NCBI RefSeq assembly: GCF_029016485.1
Contig: NZ_CP092106.1
Coordinates: forward strand, 3,224,001-3,288,000
Direction: 5' to 3'
Length of the DNA stretch: 64,000 nucleotides
Origin: Vibrio sp. JC009
Lineage (GTDB): Bacteria > Pseudomonadota > Gammaproteobacteria > Enterobacterales > Vibrionaceae
Shown: piece after piece, positions 45,513-57,246 of the stretch
Layout: each line of letters opens with the position of its first letter
Numbering within the stretch: position 1 is the stretch's first letter
Translations under genes and position numbers: made by a program
The notes under the pieces: generated by a model
What the model was told of the DNA's origin: nothing
Databases searched by the model: none
The model's input: only the letters and a program-made list of their open reading frames with translations

Positions 45513-45589
45513 TGGTGGGTCTGAGTGGACTTGAACCACCGACCTCTCGCTTATCAGGCGAACGCTCTAACCACCTGAGCTACAGACCC
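45513..45589 (-). tRNA. tRNA-Ile (anticodon GAU)
   Basis: A 77-nt gene with encoded CCA. Acceptor GGGTCTG/CAGACCC, anticodon loop CTGATAA (GAT), T-loop GGTTCAAGTCC. Confidence 0.97.
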
Positions 45590-45657
45590 AGCATCGTCTC
45601 TTTACTTTCTAAACCTAATCAATCTGTGTGGACACTAATCAACAACAATCTATCGTT

Positions 45658-47210
<1,553 letters not shown>

Positions 47211-47421
47211 AAGATTTTGAGGCTCAATGAATACTGATAACATTACATGTAATGTTGAATTGACTGTGCCGATATTTCTATCGATTGGTCACTCAGTTCA
47301 TTGAAACCAAATTGTTTCCGAAGAAACTATTTTGATTGTCATCAACGAGTGCCCACACAGATTGATAGGTTTAAATTGTTAAAGAGCTTTGCTTCGAGGC
47401 TTTCCCTCAAAGCGGACGTGC

Positions 47422-47449
47422 ATTCTAGCGAGATAAATCACAGTGTCAA
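47422..47449 (-). promoter_or_regulatory. rRNA operon 2 promoter P2
   Basis: Minus-strand -35 TTGACA (47444-47449), 16-bp spacer, -10 TAGAAT (47422-47427). A boxA motif lies downstream at 47376-47387. Confidence 0.85.
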
Positions 47450-47546
47450 ACACTTTTTTAAATCTTTTTGCTAGCCGCTGTTGCCAGCGGTTCGTCCAAC
47501 TGATTTCGACGTTTCCTTTCGGTGTCCGCCGTGTCAGTGAGGGCGC

Positions 47547-47574
47547 ATTATAGAGACATGCGTCACATTGGCAA
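47547..47574 (-). promoter_or_regulatory. rRNA operon 2 promoter P1
   Basis: Minus-strand -35 TTGCCA (47569-47574), 16-bp spacer, -10 TATAAT (47547-47552), GC-rich discriminator GCGCCC and an A-rich UP-like stretch upstream (about 47577-47605). The remaining region up to 47693 carries the yrdA promoter on the plus strand, not clearly resolved. Confidence 0.88.
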
Positions 47575-47693
47575 GCCCTTTTTTGCAATTATTTCTTTTT
47601 TTTTACTGTTCGGATGTTTTTTGTTCGAAAAGGGCCAATTTTACTAATTTTCTTCAAACCTATATGCTAGAAAACCCAAGTTGAGGACAAATT

Positions 47694-48245
47694 ATGAGCA
47701 AATTACGAAGCTATAAAGGAATTAGCCCCAAAGTAGGGGAACACGTATATATTGACGATAGCGCTGTGTTAATAGGCGATATCGCCATTGGAGAAAACTC
47801 AAGTATTTGGCCTTTAGTGGCAGCCAGAGGTGATGTTAACCATATTTCTATAGGAAAGCGCACCAATATTCAGGATGGCAGTGTTCTTCATGTTACGCAT
47901 AAGAATAAGGAAAACCCGATCGGTTATCCCTTAATAATCGGTAATGATGTTACTGTAGGCCATAAAGTCATGCTGCATGGTTGTACTATTAAAGACAGAG
48001 TATTAGTCGGCATGGCTTCTATCGTACTGGACGGCGCGGTAATAGAAGAAGAGGTTATGATAGGTGCGGGAAGCCTGGTTCCGCCAAATAAAGTACTGGA
48101 AAGCGGCTACCTCTATATAGGAAGTCCGGTAAAACAGGCTCGCCCACTAAAGGATGAGGAACGAGCCTTCTTACAAAAGTCCGCAGATAACTATGTAGAG
48201 ACTAAAAATGACTACCTTACGCATGTAATGCCGGTAGAAGGCTAA
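47694..48245 (+). CDS. yrdA: Gamma carbonic anhydrase-like hexapeptide protein (YrdA)
   Basis: A 183-aa left-handed beta-helix protein with hexapeptide repeats (VLIGDIAIGENSSIWPLVAARGDV, VTVGHKVMLHGCTIKDRVLVGM, VMIGAGSLVPPNKVL). Putative zinc-binding histidines are in LHVTHKN and VGHKVMLHG. The family is related to gamma carbonic anhydrases; catalysis is unproven for YrdA. Convergent with yrdB, whose frame it overlaps by 4 bp. The yrdA-yrdB-aroE-tsaC cluster is conserved with E. coli. Confidence 0.92.
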   Translation: MSKLRSYKGISPKVGEHVYIDDSAVLIGDIAIGENSSIWPLVAARGDVNHISIGKRTNIQDGSVLHVTHKNKENPIGYPLIIGNDVTVGHKVMLHGCTIKDRVLVGMASIVLDGAVIEEEVMIGAGSLVPPNKVLESGYLYIGSPVKQARPLKDEERAFLQKSADNYVETKNDYLTHVMPVEG

Positions 48246-48505
48246 TTAATCTCTATTCTGCCTTTTGAGTTAAACATCTCGTCTTCTATTAACTCTTCGG
48301 CCAGCTCTTCAATATCAAAGCGACAAGTTTTGAACTGTTGAAGAGCCTCTTCTTCGCTATCTACAGACGCTCCCGAAATGCCTTCCAGTTTTGATTTTGA
48401 TATCTCACACTCGATCAGCGCACCAGATTGCTGAGCAGGAAAAACCACCTTTTCACTGTCTGCATCCCAGGTTTGAATATCAGGAAAAAGAATAGACTGA
48501 TTCAT
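48242..48505 (-). CDS. yrdB: DUF1488 family protein (YrdB)
   Basis: An 87-aa acidic protein of unknown function with N-terminus [24 protein letters not shown], matching the MNQAI-FPD-EEWD start of E. coli YrdB. The ATG at 48505 shares its A with the aroE stop codon (TAATG), so translation is coupled. The longer frame upstream lies inside aroE and is rejected. Confidence 0.88.
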   Translation of the reverse strand: MNQSILFPDIQTWDADSEKVVFPAQQSGALIECEISKSKLEGISGASVDSEEEALQQFKTCRFDIEELAEELIEDEMFNSKGRIEIN

Positions 48506-49338
48506 TATTGACCTTCCAGGTTCTTTCTTAGTTCTCTGAGGATCTGCTTGGTGCCCGGTCTTATACCACGCCATAGCATAAAGCTTTCTGCAGCCTGTCC
48601 TACCAGCATTCCCAACCCGTCATAAGCCTTTGCAACACCACTATCCATTGCCCACTGGCTGAAAGTAGTGATACCTGCACCATACATCATGTCATAAGAC
48701 ACGCTTGTTTCGCAGAATATTGCGGCCGAAATATCCGGTAGCTGTTTGTGTAAGCTTGCTGAAGTAGAGTTAATAATCACATCGAAAGATTCATTGATCG
48801 ACTCCATAGGAACCGCTTTTACGTTTCCATATGGTTGAAACATCTCTTCAAGTGTTTGAGCTTTTTCAAAAGTACGGTTAGTGATAACCAGCTCTGCCGG
48901 TTCTTTATCTAACAGAGGCTTAATAACCCCTCTTGCCGCACCACCTGCACCGATAATCAGAATTCGCACGCCTTTTAACGGAACCTGATACTGCAGCAAG
49001 TCCTGAACCAGGCCTTCTCCATCAGTGTTATCACCAATGATTTCTCCATCATCAAGCTTTTTGAGCGTATTTACCGCTCCTGCTAACTGTGCCCTTTCCG
49101 TCAGGCGGTCAGCGAACTTAAAAGCATCCTCTTTAAATGGAACCGTGATATTGCACCCCTTTCCGCCTTGCTCAAAAAAAGCTTTAGCTGATTCCTGAAA
49201 AGCATCAACTTCCGGCTGTGCCGTTGCATACACCATATTCTGCATCGTCTGACGAGCAAAAAGCGTATGAATAAAAGGAGATTTACTTTGAGAGATAGGG
49301 TTACCAAATACGAGGTACTGTTCGGGTGCGCTAGCCAT
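48505..49338 (-). CDS. aroE: Shikimate dehydrogenase
   Basis: NADPH-dependent reduction of 3-dehydroshikimate to shikimate in aromatic amino acid synthesis. The 277-aa protein has the substrate motif [14 protein letters not shown] (about 10-23), the catalytic-lysine segment [11 protein letters not shown], the [11 protein letters not shown]sp motif, the dinucleotide-binding [10 protein letters not shown] and the C-terminal [15 protein letters not shown] terminator lies between tsaC and this gene, so aroE may have its own promoter. Confidence 0.96.
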   Translation of the reverse strand: MASAPEQYLVFGNPISQSKSPFIHTLFARQTMQNMVYATAQPEVDAFQESAKAFFEQGGKGCNITVPFKEDAFKFADRLTERAQLAGAVNTLKKLDDGEIIGDNTDGEGLVQDLLQYQVPLKGVRILIIGAGGAARGVIKPLLDKEPAELVITNRTFEKAQTLEEMFQPYGNVKAVPMESINESFDVIINSTSASLHKQLPDISAAIFCETSVSYDMMYGAGITTFSQWAMDSGVAKAYDGLGMLVGQAAESFMLWRGIRPGTKQILRELRKNLEGQ

Positions 49339-49353
49339 TTCCTTGCCTACAAA

Positions 49354-49380
49354 ATTAAAAAAGGGTCATCTTAAGACCCT
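49354..49380 (-). terminator. Intrinsic terminator between tsaC and aroE
   Basis: Minus-strand stem GGGTC/GACCC (AGGGTC-type arms at 49362-49379), followed by a TTTTTTAATTT run. Short stem, so probably leaky. Confidence 0.6.
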
Positions 49381-49413
49381 ATCACTTCAGACAAATTTAG
49401 CAACAACTCTGTT

Positions 49414-49971
49414 TTACCCCTGACGCAGTACCTTAGAGCTTCTTGCATCTCTGATTTCTGAGGGTTTATCCCTGCCACCGGTTTTACCATCAAGAATCAC
49501 AACACCCGTCTCACCTAACTGATCGACAACTTCTTCCGTAGTCATGCAGGGAGGCTGCCCTGTTAGGTTTGCACTGGTAGAAGTAACAGGCTTACCAAAG
49601 GCATGACATAACTCTCTGACCAACGGATGATCCGTAACCCTGACTGCTACAGAATCAAACTGGCCGGATACAAAGTCAGTCACCTTTTTACTCACCGGCA
49701 TCACCCAGGTTACCGGACCGGGCCAGGTGCTATGAATTTCTTTCAGCTGTTCAGCGCTAAGCTGGCTTTCATCAATATAGGGAATAAGCTGCTCATAGTT
49801 TGCCGCAATCAGAATGAGCCCCTTTTCTATCGGGCGCTGCTTGATATCCAGCAGTTTTTGGATCGCGCTTTTATTATCAGGGTCACATCCAACGCCAAAT
49901 ACGCCCTCTGTCGGATAGGCAATCACTTCGCCATCAACCAATGCCTGAACAGCCTGTTTTAAATCACTCAT
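49414..49971 (-). CDS. tsaC: Threonylcarbamoyl-AMP synthase
   Basis: YrdC/Sua5-family enzyme of 185 aa making threonylcarbamoyl-AMP for the tRNA t6A modification. Conserved features: AYPTEGVFGVGCDPDN near the N-terminus, KQRPIEKGLILI, PGPVTWVMP and a C-terminal SANLTGQPP. The ATG at 49971 gives the usual MSDLKQAV start; the frame extends 16 codons further but without homology. Divergent from purE, with a PurR-controlled region between them. Confidence 0.94.
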   Translation of the reverse strand: MSDLKQAVQALVDGEVIAYPTEGVFGVGCDPDNKSAIQKLLDIKQRPIEKGLILIAANYEQLIPYIDESQLSAEQLKEIHSTWPGPVTWVMPVSKKVTDFVSGQFDSVAVRVTDHPLVRELCHAFGKPVTSTSANLTGQPPCMTTEEVVDQLGETGVVILDGKTGGRDKPSEIRDARSSKVLRQG

Positions 49972-50073
49972 CGTCAGCTCATCTCTGTTTTCTATAAAGA
50001 ATAGTGTACTAATTCCCATTTAAACTGCCTAAGCCTAATTGTTTGCAAAATATAAATAAGGTAAAAATAACTG

Positions 50074-50089
50074 ACGCAAACGTTTTCCT
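50074..50089. promoter_or_regulatory. PurR operator of purEK
   Basis: ACGCAAACGTTTTCCT, a full match to the PurR consensus ACGCAAACGTTTNCNT. It overlaps the -35 region of the purE promoter (TTTTCC 50083-50088, 17-bp spacer, -10 TATAAT at 50106-50111), an ideal repressor position. Confidence 0.92.
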
Positions 50090-50111
50090 TGCGCTATTTT
50101 CCCCTTATAAT
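50083..50111 (+). promoter_or_regulatory. purEK promoter
   Basis: -35-like TTTTCC, 17-bp spacer, consensus -10 TATAAT. Predicted start about 40 nt before purE. Confidence 0.75.
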
Positions 50112-50158
50112 GCGCGCAAATTATCTACTTACCTTTATTAAAATTGCAGGAGTTAGGG

Positions 50159-50644
50159 ATGAAAGTCGGAATTATCATGGGTTCAAAGTCAGACTGGCCA
50201 ACAATGAAACTGGCAGCAGATATGCTTGATCAATTTGGCGTTCCATACGAAACCAAAGTGGTTTCTGCACACCGAACTCCACAACTGCTGGCTGACTATG
50301 CTAACAGTGCAAAAGAGCGTGGTATTAAGGTGATTATCGCCGGTGCCGGCGGTGCAGCTCACCTTCCGGGTATGACAGCAGCCTTCACAAGCCTTCCTGT
50401 TCTTGGTGTACCTGTTCAGTCACGAGCTCTGAAAGGTATGGATTCACTGCTTTCCATTGTTCAGATGCCTAAAGGCATTGCAGTGGGCACGCTGGCTATC
50501 GGTGAAGCAGGTGCGGCCAATGCAGGTATCCTTGCAGCACAGATCATAGGTACACACGATGAAGAGGTAATGGCGAAGGTAGAAGCCTTCCGCACTGAGC
50601 AAACAGACACTGTTCTGGCAAACCCAAACCCGGCTGAGGACTAA
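50159..50644 (+). CDS. purE: N5-carboxyaminoimidazole ribonucleotide mutase
   Basis: Class I PurE, 161 aa, converting N5-CAIR to CAIR in purine synthesis. Motifs: [10 protein letters not shown] (phosphate-binding), VVSAHRTP with the catalytic His, [13 protein letters not shown] and the C-terminal GEAGAANAG. The ATG at 50159 has a GGAGTTAGGG ribosome binding site. purK follows 5 bp later. Confidence 0.97.
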   Translation: MKVGIIMGSKSDWPTMKLAADMLDQFGVPYETKVVSAHRTPQLLADYANSAKERGIKVIIAGAGGAAHLPGMTAAFTSLPVLGVPVQSRALKGMDSLLSIVQMPKGIAVGTLAIGEAGAANAGILAAQIIGTHDEEVMAKVEAFRTEQTDTVLANPNPAED

Positions 50645-50649
50645 TTTCA

Positions 50650-51777
50650 ATGCAGGTATTGGTTTTAGGTGCTGGACAGCTGGCAAGAATGATGGCTCTT
50701 GCCGGTGCTCCGCTGAATATTCAGATATCCGCTTTCGACGTGCGAAGCGAGAATATTGTGCATCCGCTGACACTTGAAGTTCTTGGTCATGGCCTGCAGA
50801 ACGCCATAGATCAGGCGGATGTGATTACCGCTGAGTTTGAACATATTCCTCACGATGTGCTGGATATCTGTGAGAAGAGCGGTAAGTTCCTTCCAAGTAC
50901 AGAAGCAATCAAAGCCGGTGGTGACCGCAGGCTGGAAAAAGCGCTTCTGGATAAAGCCGACGTTTCTAACGCCAAGTATTTCGTTATTAACAACGAAGAA
51001 GACTTTAAAGCGGCCATTGAACACGTAGGCATTCCTATGGTTCTTAAAAGCACACTTGGCGGTTACGATGGTAAAGGCCAGTGGCGCTTAAAGCAGGCAG
51101 ATCAGGCAGAAGCTATCTGGCCGGAAATGGCTCAATGCATCGCTGAAACACCAAATCAGGCGATTGTGGCAGAAGAGTTTGTGCCATTCGACAGAGAAGT
51201 CTCTCTGGTAGGTGCGCGTGGTAAAGGTGGTGATGTTGCCGTTTACCCGCTTGCAGAAAATGTACACACCAACGGCGTACTCACACTCTCTACAGCCATA
51301 ATTGACGAAGCGCTTCAGGCTCAGGCAAAAGCGATGTTTACCTCTGTGGCAAATGAACTGGATTATGTCGGTGTTCTGGCACTTGAATTCTTTGATGTAC
51401 AGGGAAAGCTTCTGGTCAACGAAATCGCACCACGAGTTCATAATTCCGGTCACTGGACTCAGCAAGGCGCTGAAGTTTGTCAGTTTGAAAATCATCTGCG
51501 TGCAGTATGTGGGATGCCTCTGGGAGGCACAGAACTGATTCGCCCGACTTCCATGGTCAATATTCTTGGAGAAGACACGCTTCCAAAAGAAGTGCTTTCC
51601 CAGAAATCCTGCCATATCCACTGGTACGGAAAGGAAAAGCGTCCGGGAAGAAAGATGGGACACATAAACGTGTCAGCCGCTTCAGTTAAAGAGCTCAAGC
51701 AGGAGCTAACTAAGTTAGCAGCAATTCTTGATGAAGAAGCTTACCCGGCTCTAAAGGAAAGCGTAGCCAAGTTCTAA
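50650..51777 (+). CDS. purK: N5-carboxyaminoimidazole ribonucleotide synthase
   Basis: ATP-grasp enzyme of 375 aa making N5-CAIR from AIR, ATP and bicarbonate. N-terminal [22 protein letters not shown]-grasp segments [33 protein letters not shown] and [14 protein letters not shown]. Works directly before PurE in the pathway. Same operon, PurR-controlled. Confidence 0.96.
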   Translation: MQVLVLGAGQLARMMALAGAPLNIQISAFDVRSENIVHPLTLEVLGHGLQNAIDQADVITAEFEHIPHDVLDICEKSGKFLPSTEAIKAGGDRRLEKALLDKADVSNAKYFVINNEEDFKAAIEHVGIPMVLKSTLGGYDGKGQWRLKQADQAEAIWPEMAQCIAETPNQAIVAEEFVPFDREVSLVGARGKGGDVAVYPLAENVHTNGVLTLSTAIIDEALQAQAKAMFTSVANELDYVGVLALEFFDVQGKLLVNEIAPRVHNSGHWTQQGAEVCQFENHLRAVCGMPLGGTELIRPTSMVNILGEDTLPKEVLSQKSCHIHWYGKEKRPGRKMGHINVSAASVKELKQELTKLAAILDEEAYPALKESVAKF

Positions 51778-51786
51778 CTGATTGAA

Positions 51787-51880
51787 TCAGGTTGCTTTAG
51801 TTTAAGGTCTATTTTTCATGGACGAAAAATTGAAGCCTACATGGACGTACTCGCGGCGTCCTTAAACTAAAGCGGCCTGA
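51787..51880. repeat. Inverted-repeat element between purK and yrdD
   Basis: Arms TCAGGTTGCTTTAGTTTAAGG (51787-51807, nearly perfect) and CCTTAAACTAAAGCGGCCTGA (51860-51880), with an inner imperfect palindrome around CATGGACG/CGGCGTCC. No ORF. It resembles a REP-type palindromic repeat and may stop both convergent transcripts. Confidence 0.6.
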
Positions 51881-51925
51881 TTTAATCCGCTCACCTTCTG
51901 ACAGCTAAAAGCCGATAACTGACAG

Positions 51926-52492
51926 CTAAACCTCCTGCGTATGATGACACTTACGATCAGCGCACTGATAACGAACCCCGCTAGCCAGTGACTTTTCCAC
52001 CAGCAACGGAAACCCGCACTTCTCACATTTACCTTTAACAGGCTTCTGATTCACTGCAAATTTACACTTAGGATAGTTATCACAGGCATAGAAAGTCTTG
52101 CCGTAGCGGGACTTACGCTCCACCAGATGCCCTTTGCCACACTCAGGACAAGCCAGTTTCTCAGGTTCTGCCTCTTCTTCACTCTGATCCAGAGACTCAA
52201 TATGATTACACTCCGGATAACCGCTACAACCTATAAACATCCCATAGCGTCCCTGACGTAAAACCAGCTCACGCTGACACTCAGGGCAAGGCACTCCCAG
52301 CTCTTTTACGATATGCCCATCATTTTGATGGAGAGGTTTGATATAGTCACACTCAGGATAGTTAGTGCAACCAAGAAAGGGGCCATGCTTTCCATGGCGG
52401 AGAGTCAACTCTCCACCACATAAGGGGCAAGGCTCATGTTCCAGCGCATGCTCATGCGCCTCAAATAAACTGTGGTCTATCTTTCCACTCAA
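51926..52492 (-). CDS. yrdD: Topoisomerase-type zinc-ribbon protein (YrdD-like)
   Basis: A 188-aa protein made of four zinc-ribbon units of the topoisomerase I C-terminal type (CPLCGGELTLRHGKHGPFLGCTNYPEC pattern, repeated with CPEC..CSGYPEC, CPEC..CDNYPKC and CEKC..CADRKC). It probably binds single-stranded DNA or RNA polymerase, as free-standing topA tails do; the role is unknown. Convergent with purK and downstream of smg. Confidence 0.9.
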   Translation of the reverse strand: MSGKIDHSLFEAHEHALEHEPCPLCGGELTLRHGKHGPFLGCTNYPECDYIKPLHQNDGHIVKELGVPCPECQRELVLRQGRYGMFIGCSGYPECNHIESLDQSEEEAEPEKLACPECGKGHLVERKSRYGKTFYACDNYPKCKFAVNQKPVKGKCEKCGFPLLVEKSLASGVRYQCADRKCHHTQEV

Positions 52493-52966
52493 TTAGTGCA
52501 AGACTCCGGTTTCCGCGGTATATAACAACTCTTCCATTAAGGTAAAAGCGTTTTCATTACCCGGTACGTTAAACAGAACCATCAAAATCACCCACTTCAG
52601 ATCATCAAGTTGCAGCTCCGGGGTTTCCAGTCCCATCACTCGGTCGATAACCATTTCCCGGGTTTCTGTGGTCAGCACATTCACCTGCTCAAGGAAAAGA
52701 AGGAAACCTCGGCTTGTCACATCCAGTTTTTCCATCTCTTTGGCAGTATAAATACGGGTTGATGTGGCAGCACTCATAGTGATCGCAGACTGCGCATCAC
52801 TCTGCTGTAGAGCAGCCAGGTCTTCTAACCAGTCCAGAGCCTTATAGATCTCCTCCTGGTGAAAGCCTGCTCTCAATAGCTCTTCTTCAAGCTCGTCCTG
52901 GTCTACCATCAACTCTACATCGCTATGAATGTAGGTTTCGAACAAATACATCAGAATGTCCATCAT
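52493..52966 (-). CDS. smg: Smg family protein (DUF494)
   Basis: A 157-aa, acidic, mostly helical protein with the Smg N-terminus ([14 protein letters not shown]) and winged-helix-like middle ([26 protein letters not shown]). Conserved between dprA and the zinc-ribbon gene in gammaproteobacteria. Function unknown. The start may be the second Met (52963). The next gene begins right after its stop. Confidence 0.88.
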   Translation of the reverse strand: MMDILMYLFETYIHSDVELMVDQDELEEELLRAGFHQEEIYKALDWLEDLAALQQSDAQSAITMSAATSTRIYTAKEMEKLDVTSRGFLLFLEQVNVLTTETREMVIDRVMGLETPELQLDDLKWVILMVLFNVPGNENAFTLMEELLYTAETGVLH

Positions 52967-52968
52967 AG

Positions 52969-54078
52969 CTAACCCCTCCTCGTTCGAATATAACCGCCGG
53001 ATACAGCGGCAACATGCCCTTGAAGCTCGAGCTCCAGAAGCTGCATCATGATCTCATTGACAGGGATATTGGTTCTCTCTGCCAAAATATCAACCGGTGT
53101 CGCCTCTTCTATTCCTACGTTAGCTAAGAGTTCGGTAAATGGCAATTCTTCATTGTCCGCTTCGTGGTGAAAAAGGTCTTTTTGCCTGTTTGCTGACCAG
53201 GTCATGATGTATTCGACCTCAGTTAAGATATCTGATGAGGACTGAACCAGGCAGGCACCCTCCTTAATCAAGGCATTGCAACCTCTTGCACCCGGTGAGT
53301 TTATTGAACCAGGCAGAGCAAACACCTCTCTGCCCTGCTCAAGGGCATATCTTGCTGTTATCAAAGAGCCGCTTTTCTCCGCCGCCTCAACAACCAGCAC
53401 ACCAAGAGACATGCCGCTAATGATGCGGTTTCTTCTGGGAAAGTGCTCAGGCCTTGGAAAAGCATCCGGCCGGAACTCAGATACCAACGCCCCTCCATTT
53501 TCAATAATTCTCTGTGCCAGCTTTTTATGCCTTTTTGGGTAGAGATTATCCAGCCCCGAGCCAAGAACAGCAATCGTATTCCCCTCACCGGCCAGCGCAC
53601 CATCATGAGCGTAGCCATCTACTCCCAAAGCCATTCCGCTTGTGATTGTCAGCCCCTTTTGAGCTAAGTCCCGGGCAAACTGCCGGGCGTGGTTTAAGCC
53701 ATGAACAGAAGCATTACGGCTGCCCACAATCGCAAGCTGAGGCTCAGATAAAACGGAAGGGTTACCTTTAATAAATAAAACCGGAGGAAAAGCACTAATC
53801 TCTTTGAGAAGAGGCGGATAATCAGGACTGGCAGAGGTAATAATATGCTGGTCATGACTGCGCTCGCGCCACTTAAGACAAGATTCAACCTCCGCTCTGG
53901 CTTTATCCTTAATAAAGGAGATCTGAACCTCTTTAAACCCAAGCCCCCTCAACCTTTCCGGAGTAAAGTTAATGATTTCCTCAGCCGAACCGTATCTGAG
54001 TAACCGTGATAGCCGGTTTCCTCCCAGGTAGGGAGTAAAACTCAGAGTTAACCATGCGGAAAGTTTTTCAGATGTCAT
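52969..54078 (-). CDS. dprA: DNA-processing protein DprA (Smf)
   Basis: A 369-aa single-strand-DNA-binding protein that loads RecA during natural transformation. The Rossmann-like core has [71 protein letters not shown] and [20 protein letters not shown]. The C-terminal ~60 residues look like the DprA winged-helix domain. The frame extends 23 codons upstream, but the ATG at 54078 ([12 protein letters not shown]) fits Vibrio homologues. Vibrios are often naturally competent. Confidence 0.93.
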   Translation of the reverse strand: MTSEKLSAWLTLSFTPYLGGNRLSRLLRYGSAEEIINFTPERLRGLGFKEVQISFIKDKARAEVESCLKWRERSHDQHIITSASPDYPPLLKEISAFPPVLFIKGNPSVLSEPQLAIVGSRNASVHGLNHARQFARDLAQKGLTITSGMALGVDGYAHDGALAGEGNTIAVLGSGLDNLYPKRHKKLAQRIIENGGALVSEFRPDAFPRPEHFPRRNRIISGMSLGVLVVEAAEKSGSLITARYALEQGREVFALPGSINSPGARGCNALIKEGACLVQSSSDILTEVEYIMTWSANRQKDLFHHEADNEELPFTELLANVGIEEATPVDILAERTNIPVNEIMMQLLELELQGHVAAVSGGYIRTRRG

Positions 54079-54147
54079 ATTCAGAACCAGTAGTTTCAGG
54101 TGGAGCAATAATCTGCGATTCGAAGGCTCTGGATCTATATTATTCAC

Positions 54148-54407
54148 TTATCTTTCGAGGATTCTTAGCATTTATCAGCCGATCTATAACGCTTTTTTTT
54201 AAAAAGCGTATTTCAGCTAACCCGTTATGAAATATAAGATTCTGAGCGCAAAAGCTTTACTGATGAAAAAAGAAATAAAACCTGCCGGAAAAAAGGAGTA
54301 AAATACCTGCAATACGCCAGTAGCAGCGCTGTCATTTAGGCTAAAAAGTGTCTAAAATTGCGTAAATTTTATAAAGCTGGCTCAACAACTCAATATTTCG
54401 AGAAGAT
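54148..54407. other. Divergent region dprA / def
   Basis: AT-rich 260 bp with promoters for both directions. Hairpin-like CGCTTTTTTTTTAAAAAGCG at 54188-54208. No gene seen. Confidence 0.5.
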
Positions 54408-54920
54408 ATGTCTGTATTACAAGTTCTAGTTTTCCCGGATGATCGCCTTCGTACAGTCGCAAAGCCTGTTGAAGAGGTAACACCGGAAATTCAACAAATT
54501 ATCGATGATATGATTGAAACCATGTACGCAGAAGAAGGCATTGGTCTTGCGGCGACACAGGTTAATATTCATCAGCGCATAGTGGTTATCGATATTTCAG
54601 ATAGCCGTGATCAGCCAATGGTTCTGATTAACCCTGAAATCACAGAAAAACGTGGTGAAGACGGCATTGAAGAAGGCTGTCTGTCGGTTCCGGGGGCACG
54701 TGCTCTTATTCCCCGCGCTCATGAGGTTTCGGTGAAAGCTCTGAACCGTGACGGTAAAGAGTTTACATTCGAAGCTGAAGATCTGCTGGCTATCTGCGTT
54801 CAGCATGAACTGGACCATCTGGAAGGCAAGCTTTTTGTTGATTACCTTTCTCCTCTGAAGCGCAAGCGCATCAAAGATAAGCTTGAGAAAATCAAAAAAT
54901 TCAACGAACGCAACAATTAA
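54408..54920 (+). CDS. def: Peptide deformylase
   Basis: Iron-dependent enzyme of 170 aa removing the N-formyl group from nascent proteins. All three family motifs: [19 protein letters not shown] (metal Cys) and [12 protein letters not shown] (HExxH-type). First gene of the def-fmt-rsmB-trkA-trkH row. Confidence 0.97.
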   Translation: MSVLQVLVFPDDRLRTVAKPVEEVTPEIQQIIDDMIETMYAEEGIGLAATQVNIHQRIVVIDISDSRDQPMVLINPEITEKRGEDGIEEGCLSVPGARALIPRAHEVSVKALNRDGKEFTFEAEDLLAICVQHELDHLEGKLFVDYLSPLKRKRIKDKLEKIKKFNERNN

Positions 54921-54932
54921 TAAGAGGTTACC

Positions 54933-55880
54933 TTGAGCCAGTCATTACGTATTGTCTTTGCAGGTACTCCGGACTTCGCCGCCCGTCACCTGGCGGCGTT
55001 GTTGTCTTCGGAGCATGAGGTCATTGCGGTTTATACCCAGCCTGACCGACCTGCCGGTCGCGGTAAAAAACTTACTGCAAGTCCTGTAAAAAATATCGCC
55101 CTGGAAAATGATATTCCTGTCTATCAGCCAGAAAACTTCAAATCTGACGAAGCTAAACAGGAACTTGCTGAGCTTAACGCGGACATTATGGTTGTCGTTG
55201 CTTACGGCTTGTTGTTGCCTCAGCAGGTACTGGATACGCCTAAGTTGGGCTGTATCAATGTGCACGGCTCTATCCTGCCACGCTGGCGTGGTGCCGCTCC
55301 GATTCAGCGATCTATCTGGGCTGGTGATAAAGAAACCGGTGTAACCATTATGCAGATGGATATCGGGCTGGATACCGGCGATATGCTAAAGATTGCAACT
55401 CTGCCTATTGAAGCCACAGATACCAGTACTTCCATGTATGAAAAACTGGCTGAGCTAGGCCCTGAAGCGCTTGTTGAATGCCTTGCGGATATCGCTGAAG
55501 GTAAAGCGGTTCCTGTTAAGCAGGACGATGAACAAGCTAACTACGCGAAAAAGCTTTCCAAGGAAGAAGCCAAAATCGACTGGACTCAGGATGCTGAGTT
55601 TATTGAACGATGCATTCGCGCCTTTAATCCATGGCCGATGAGTTATTTTTCTGTTGAAGAGAATAACGTCAAAGTATGGCAGGCAAAGGTTGAACAAAGC
55701 AGTTCAGATAAACCCGCCGGAACCATCCTCAAAGCAGATAAAACCGGCATCCACGTGATGACCGGGAAAGATGTTCTTGTACTGGAACAGATTCAGATTC
55801 CGGGTAAGAAAGCCATGTCAGTTCAGGACGTACTGAACTCTCGTGCAAGCTGGTTTGAAGTAAACTCTCAGCTAAATTAA
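54933..55880 (+). CDS. fmt: Methionyl-tRNA formyltransferase
   Basis: A 315-aa enzyme that formylates initiator Met-tRNA. N-terminal formyl-transferase domain with [48 protein letters not shown] (catalytic Asn/His) and [12 protein letters not shown]-terminal OB domain from about 205. The start is TTG, with an AAGAGGTT ribosome binding site, needed to give the conserved [13 protein letters not shown] start. Follows def by 12 bp. Confidence 0.96.
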   Translation: MSQSLRIVFAGTPDFAARHLAALLSSEHEVIAVYTQPDRPAGRGKKLTASPVKNIALENDIPVYQPENFKSDEAKQELAELNADIMVVVAYGLLLPQQVLDTPKLGCINVHGSILPRWRGAAPIQRSIWAGDKETGVTIMQMDIGLDTGDMLKIATLPIEATDTSTSMYEKLAELGPEALVECLADIAEGKAVPVKQDDEQANYAKKLSKEEAKIDWTQDAEFIERCIRAFNPWPMSYFSVEENNVKVWQAKVEQSSSDKPAGTILKADKTGIHVMTGKDVLVLEQIQIPGKKAMSVQDVLNSRASWFEVNSQLN

Positions 55881-55940
55881 TCCATTAAGTCGTCCCTGCT
55901 GCGCAGGGACCTTAGCAACAGAATTCAATAGGTTCACAGA

Positions 55941-57221
55941 ATGAATGTTCGCGCTGCAGCAGCCAAAGTTCTCTTCCAGGTAGTCGATAAGGGACAATCA
56001 CTGTCCACCGCACTGCCACTTGCCCAGCAGACAATTAAACCCAGAGACCACGCCCTGTTACAGGAGATCTGTTACGGTGCTCTTCGTTATCTGCCAAGGC
56101 TTGAATCCATTGCCGGACAGCTGATGGATAACCCGCTTAAAGGCAAAAAGAGAGTCCTGCACCACCTGATTCTTGTGGGCCTGTATCAGCTAAACTACAT
56201 GCGTATTCCGGCTCATGCTGCAGTCGGTGAAACCGTAGAAGCTACCAAGACGCTCAGAGAACCGAGACTTCGCGGTCTTATCAACGCGGTTCTGCGCAAC
56301 TACCAGAGAAACCAGGAAGAGCTGGATACCTTCTCTGTCAGCCATGATGCCGGTAAATATGCCCATCCGAGCTGGCTTCTCAAGCTGTTAAAGGAAGCTT
56401 ATCCGGACAGCTGGGAATCTATCGTTGAAGCCAATAACAGCAAAGCGCCTATGTGGCTACGGGTAAACAGCAAGCATCACACAAGAGATGAGTACCTTGC
56501 TCTTCTTGAAAAAGAAGACATCAGTGCAACACTTCATCCACAAGCGGAAGATGCACTGAAACTTGAAAGTGCCTGTGATGTCACCAAACTGCCCGGCTTT
56601 GATAAAGGCTGGGTTTCGGTTCAGGACGCCGCCGCTCAGCTTTCGGTAAACTATCTGACACCAAAAGATGGCGAGCTAATCCTTGACTGCTGCGCAGCAC
56701 CGGGCGGAAAAACAGCCCATATTCTTGAAAGAACTCAGGACAGCAGAGTAGTGGCTATCGATTGTGACGACAGCCGCCTTAAACGTGTTTATGACAACCT
56801 GAAACGTCTGAACCTGAAAGCGGAAGTGATCTGCGGAGATGCCAGAGCCCCGGAAGAGTGGTGGCAGGGTGAACAGTTTGACCGCATCCTGCTGGATGCG
56901 CCATGTTCTGCGACCGGCGTTATTCGCCGTCACCCGGATATAAAATGGCTGCGTCGTGCAGAAGATATTGAAGCGCTTTCCCAACTTCAGTCTGAAATCA
57001 TAGATGCTATGTGGCAACAACTAAAAGCTGGTGGCACAATGGTTTACGCAACCTGTTCCATTACTCCTCAGGAAAACAGTGAGCAGGTGAAAGCATTTTT
57101 AGCAAGAACCGAAAATGCTGTTCTTGTAGAGTCAGACCCTGAGAATCCGGGTCGCCAGATCCTTCCGGGTGAAGAGGATATGGATGGCTTCTACTACGCA
57201 GTTTTACAAAAAGCACAATAA
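55941..57221 (+). CDS. rsmB: 16S rRNA m5C967 methyltransferase
   Basis: SAM-dependent RsmB (Sun/Fmu), 426 aa. N-terminal NusB-like domain (about 1-130), then a Rossmann methyltransferase with [13 protein letters not shown] (SAM), [20 protein letters not shown] (catalytic Cys region) and [16 protein letters not shown]. Downstream of fmt, upstream of trkA, the standard order. Confidence 0.96.
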   Translation: MNVRAAAAKVLFQVVDKGQSLSTALPLAQQTIKPRDHALLQEICYGALRYLPRLESIAGQLMDNPLKGKKRVLHHLILVGLYQLNYMRIPAHAAVGETVEATKTLREPRLRGLINAVLRNYQRNQEELDTFSVSHDAGKYAHPSWLLKLLKEAYPDSWESIVEANNSKAPMWLRVNSKHHTRDEYLALLEKEDISATLHPQAEDALKLESACDVTKLPGFDKGWVSVQDAAAQLSVNYLTPKDGELILDCCAAPGGKTAHILERTQDSRVVAIDCDDSRLKRVYDNLKRLNLKAEVICGDARAPEEWWQGEQFDRILLDAPCSATGVIRRHPDIKWLRRAEDIEALSQLQSEIIDAMWQQLKAGGTMVYATCSITPQENSEQVKAFLARTENAVLVESDPENPGRQILPGEEDMDGFYYAVLQKAQ

Positions 57222-57246
57222 AACTTAGAACAGAGAACAAACCGTT

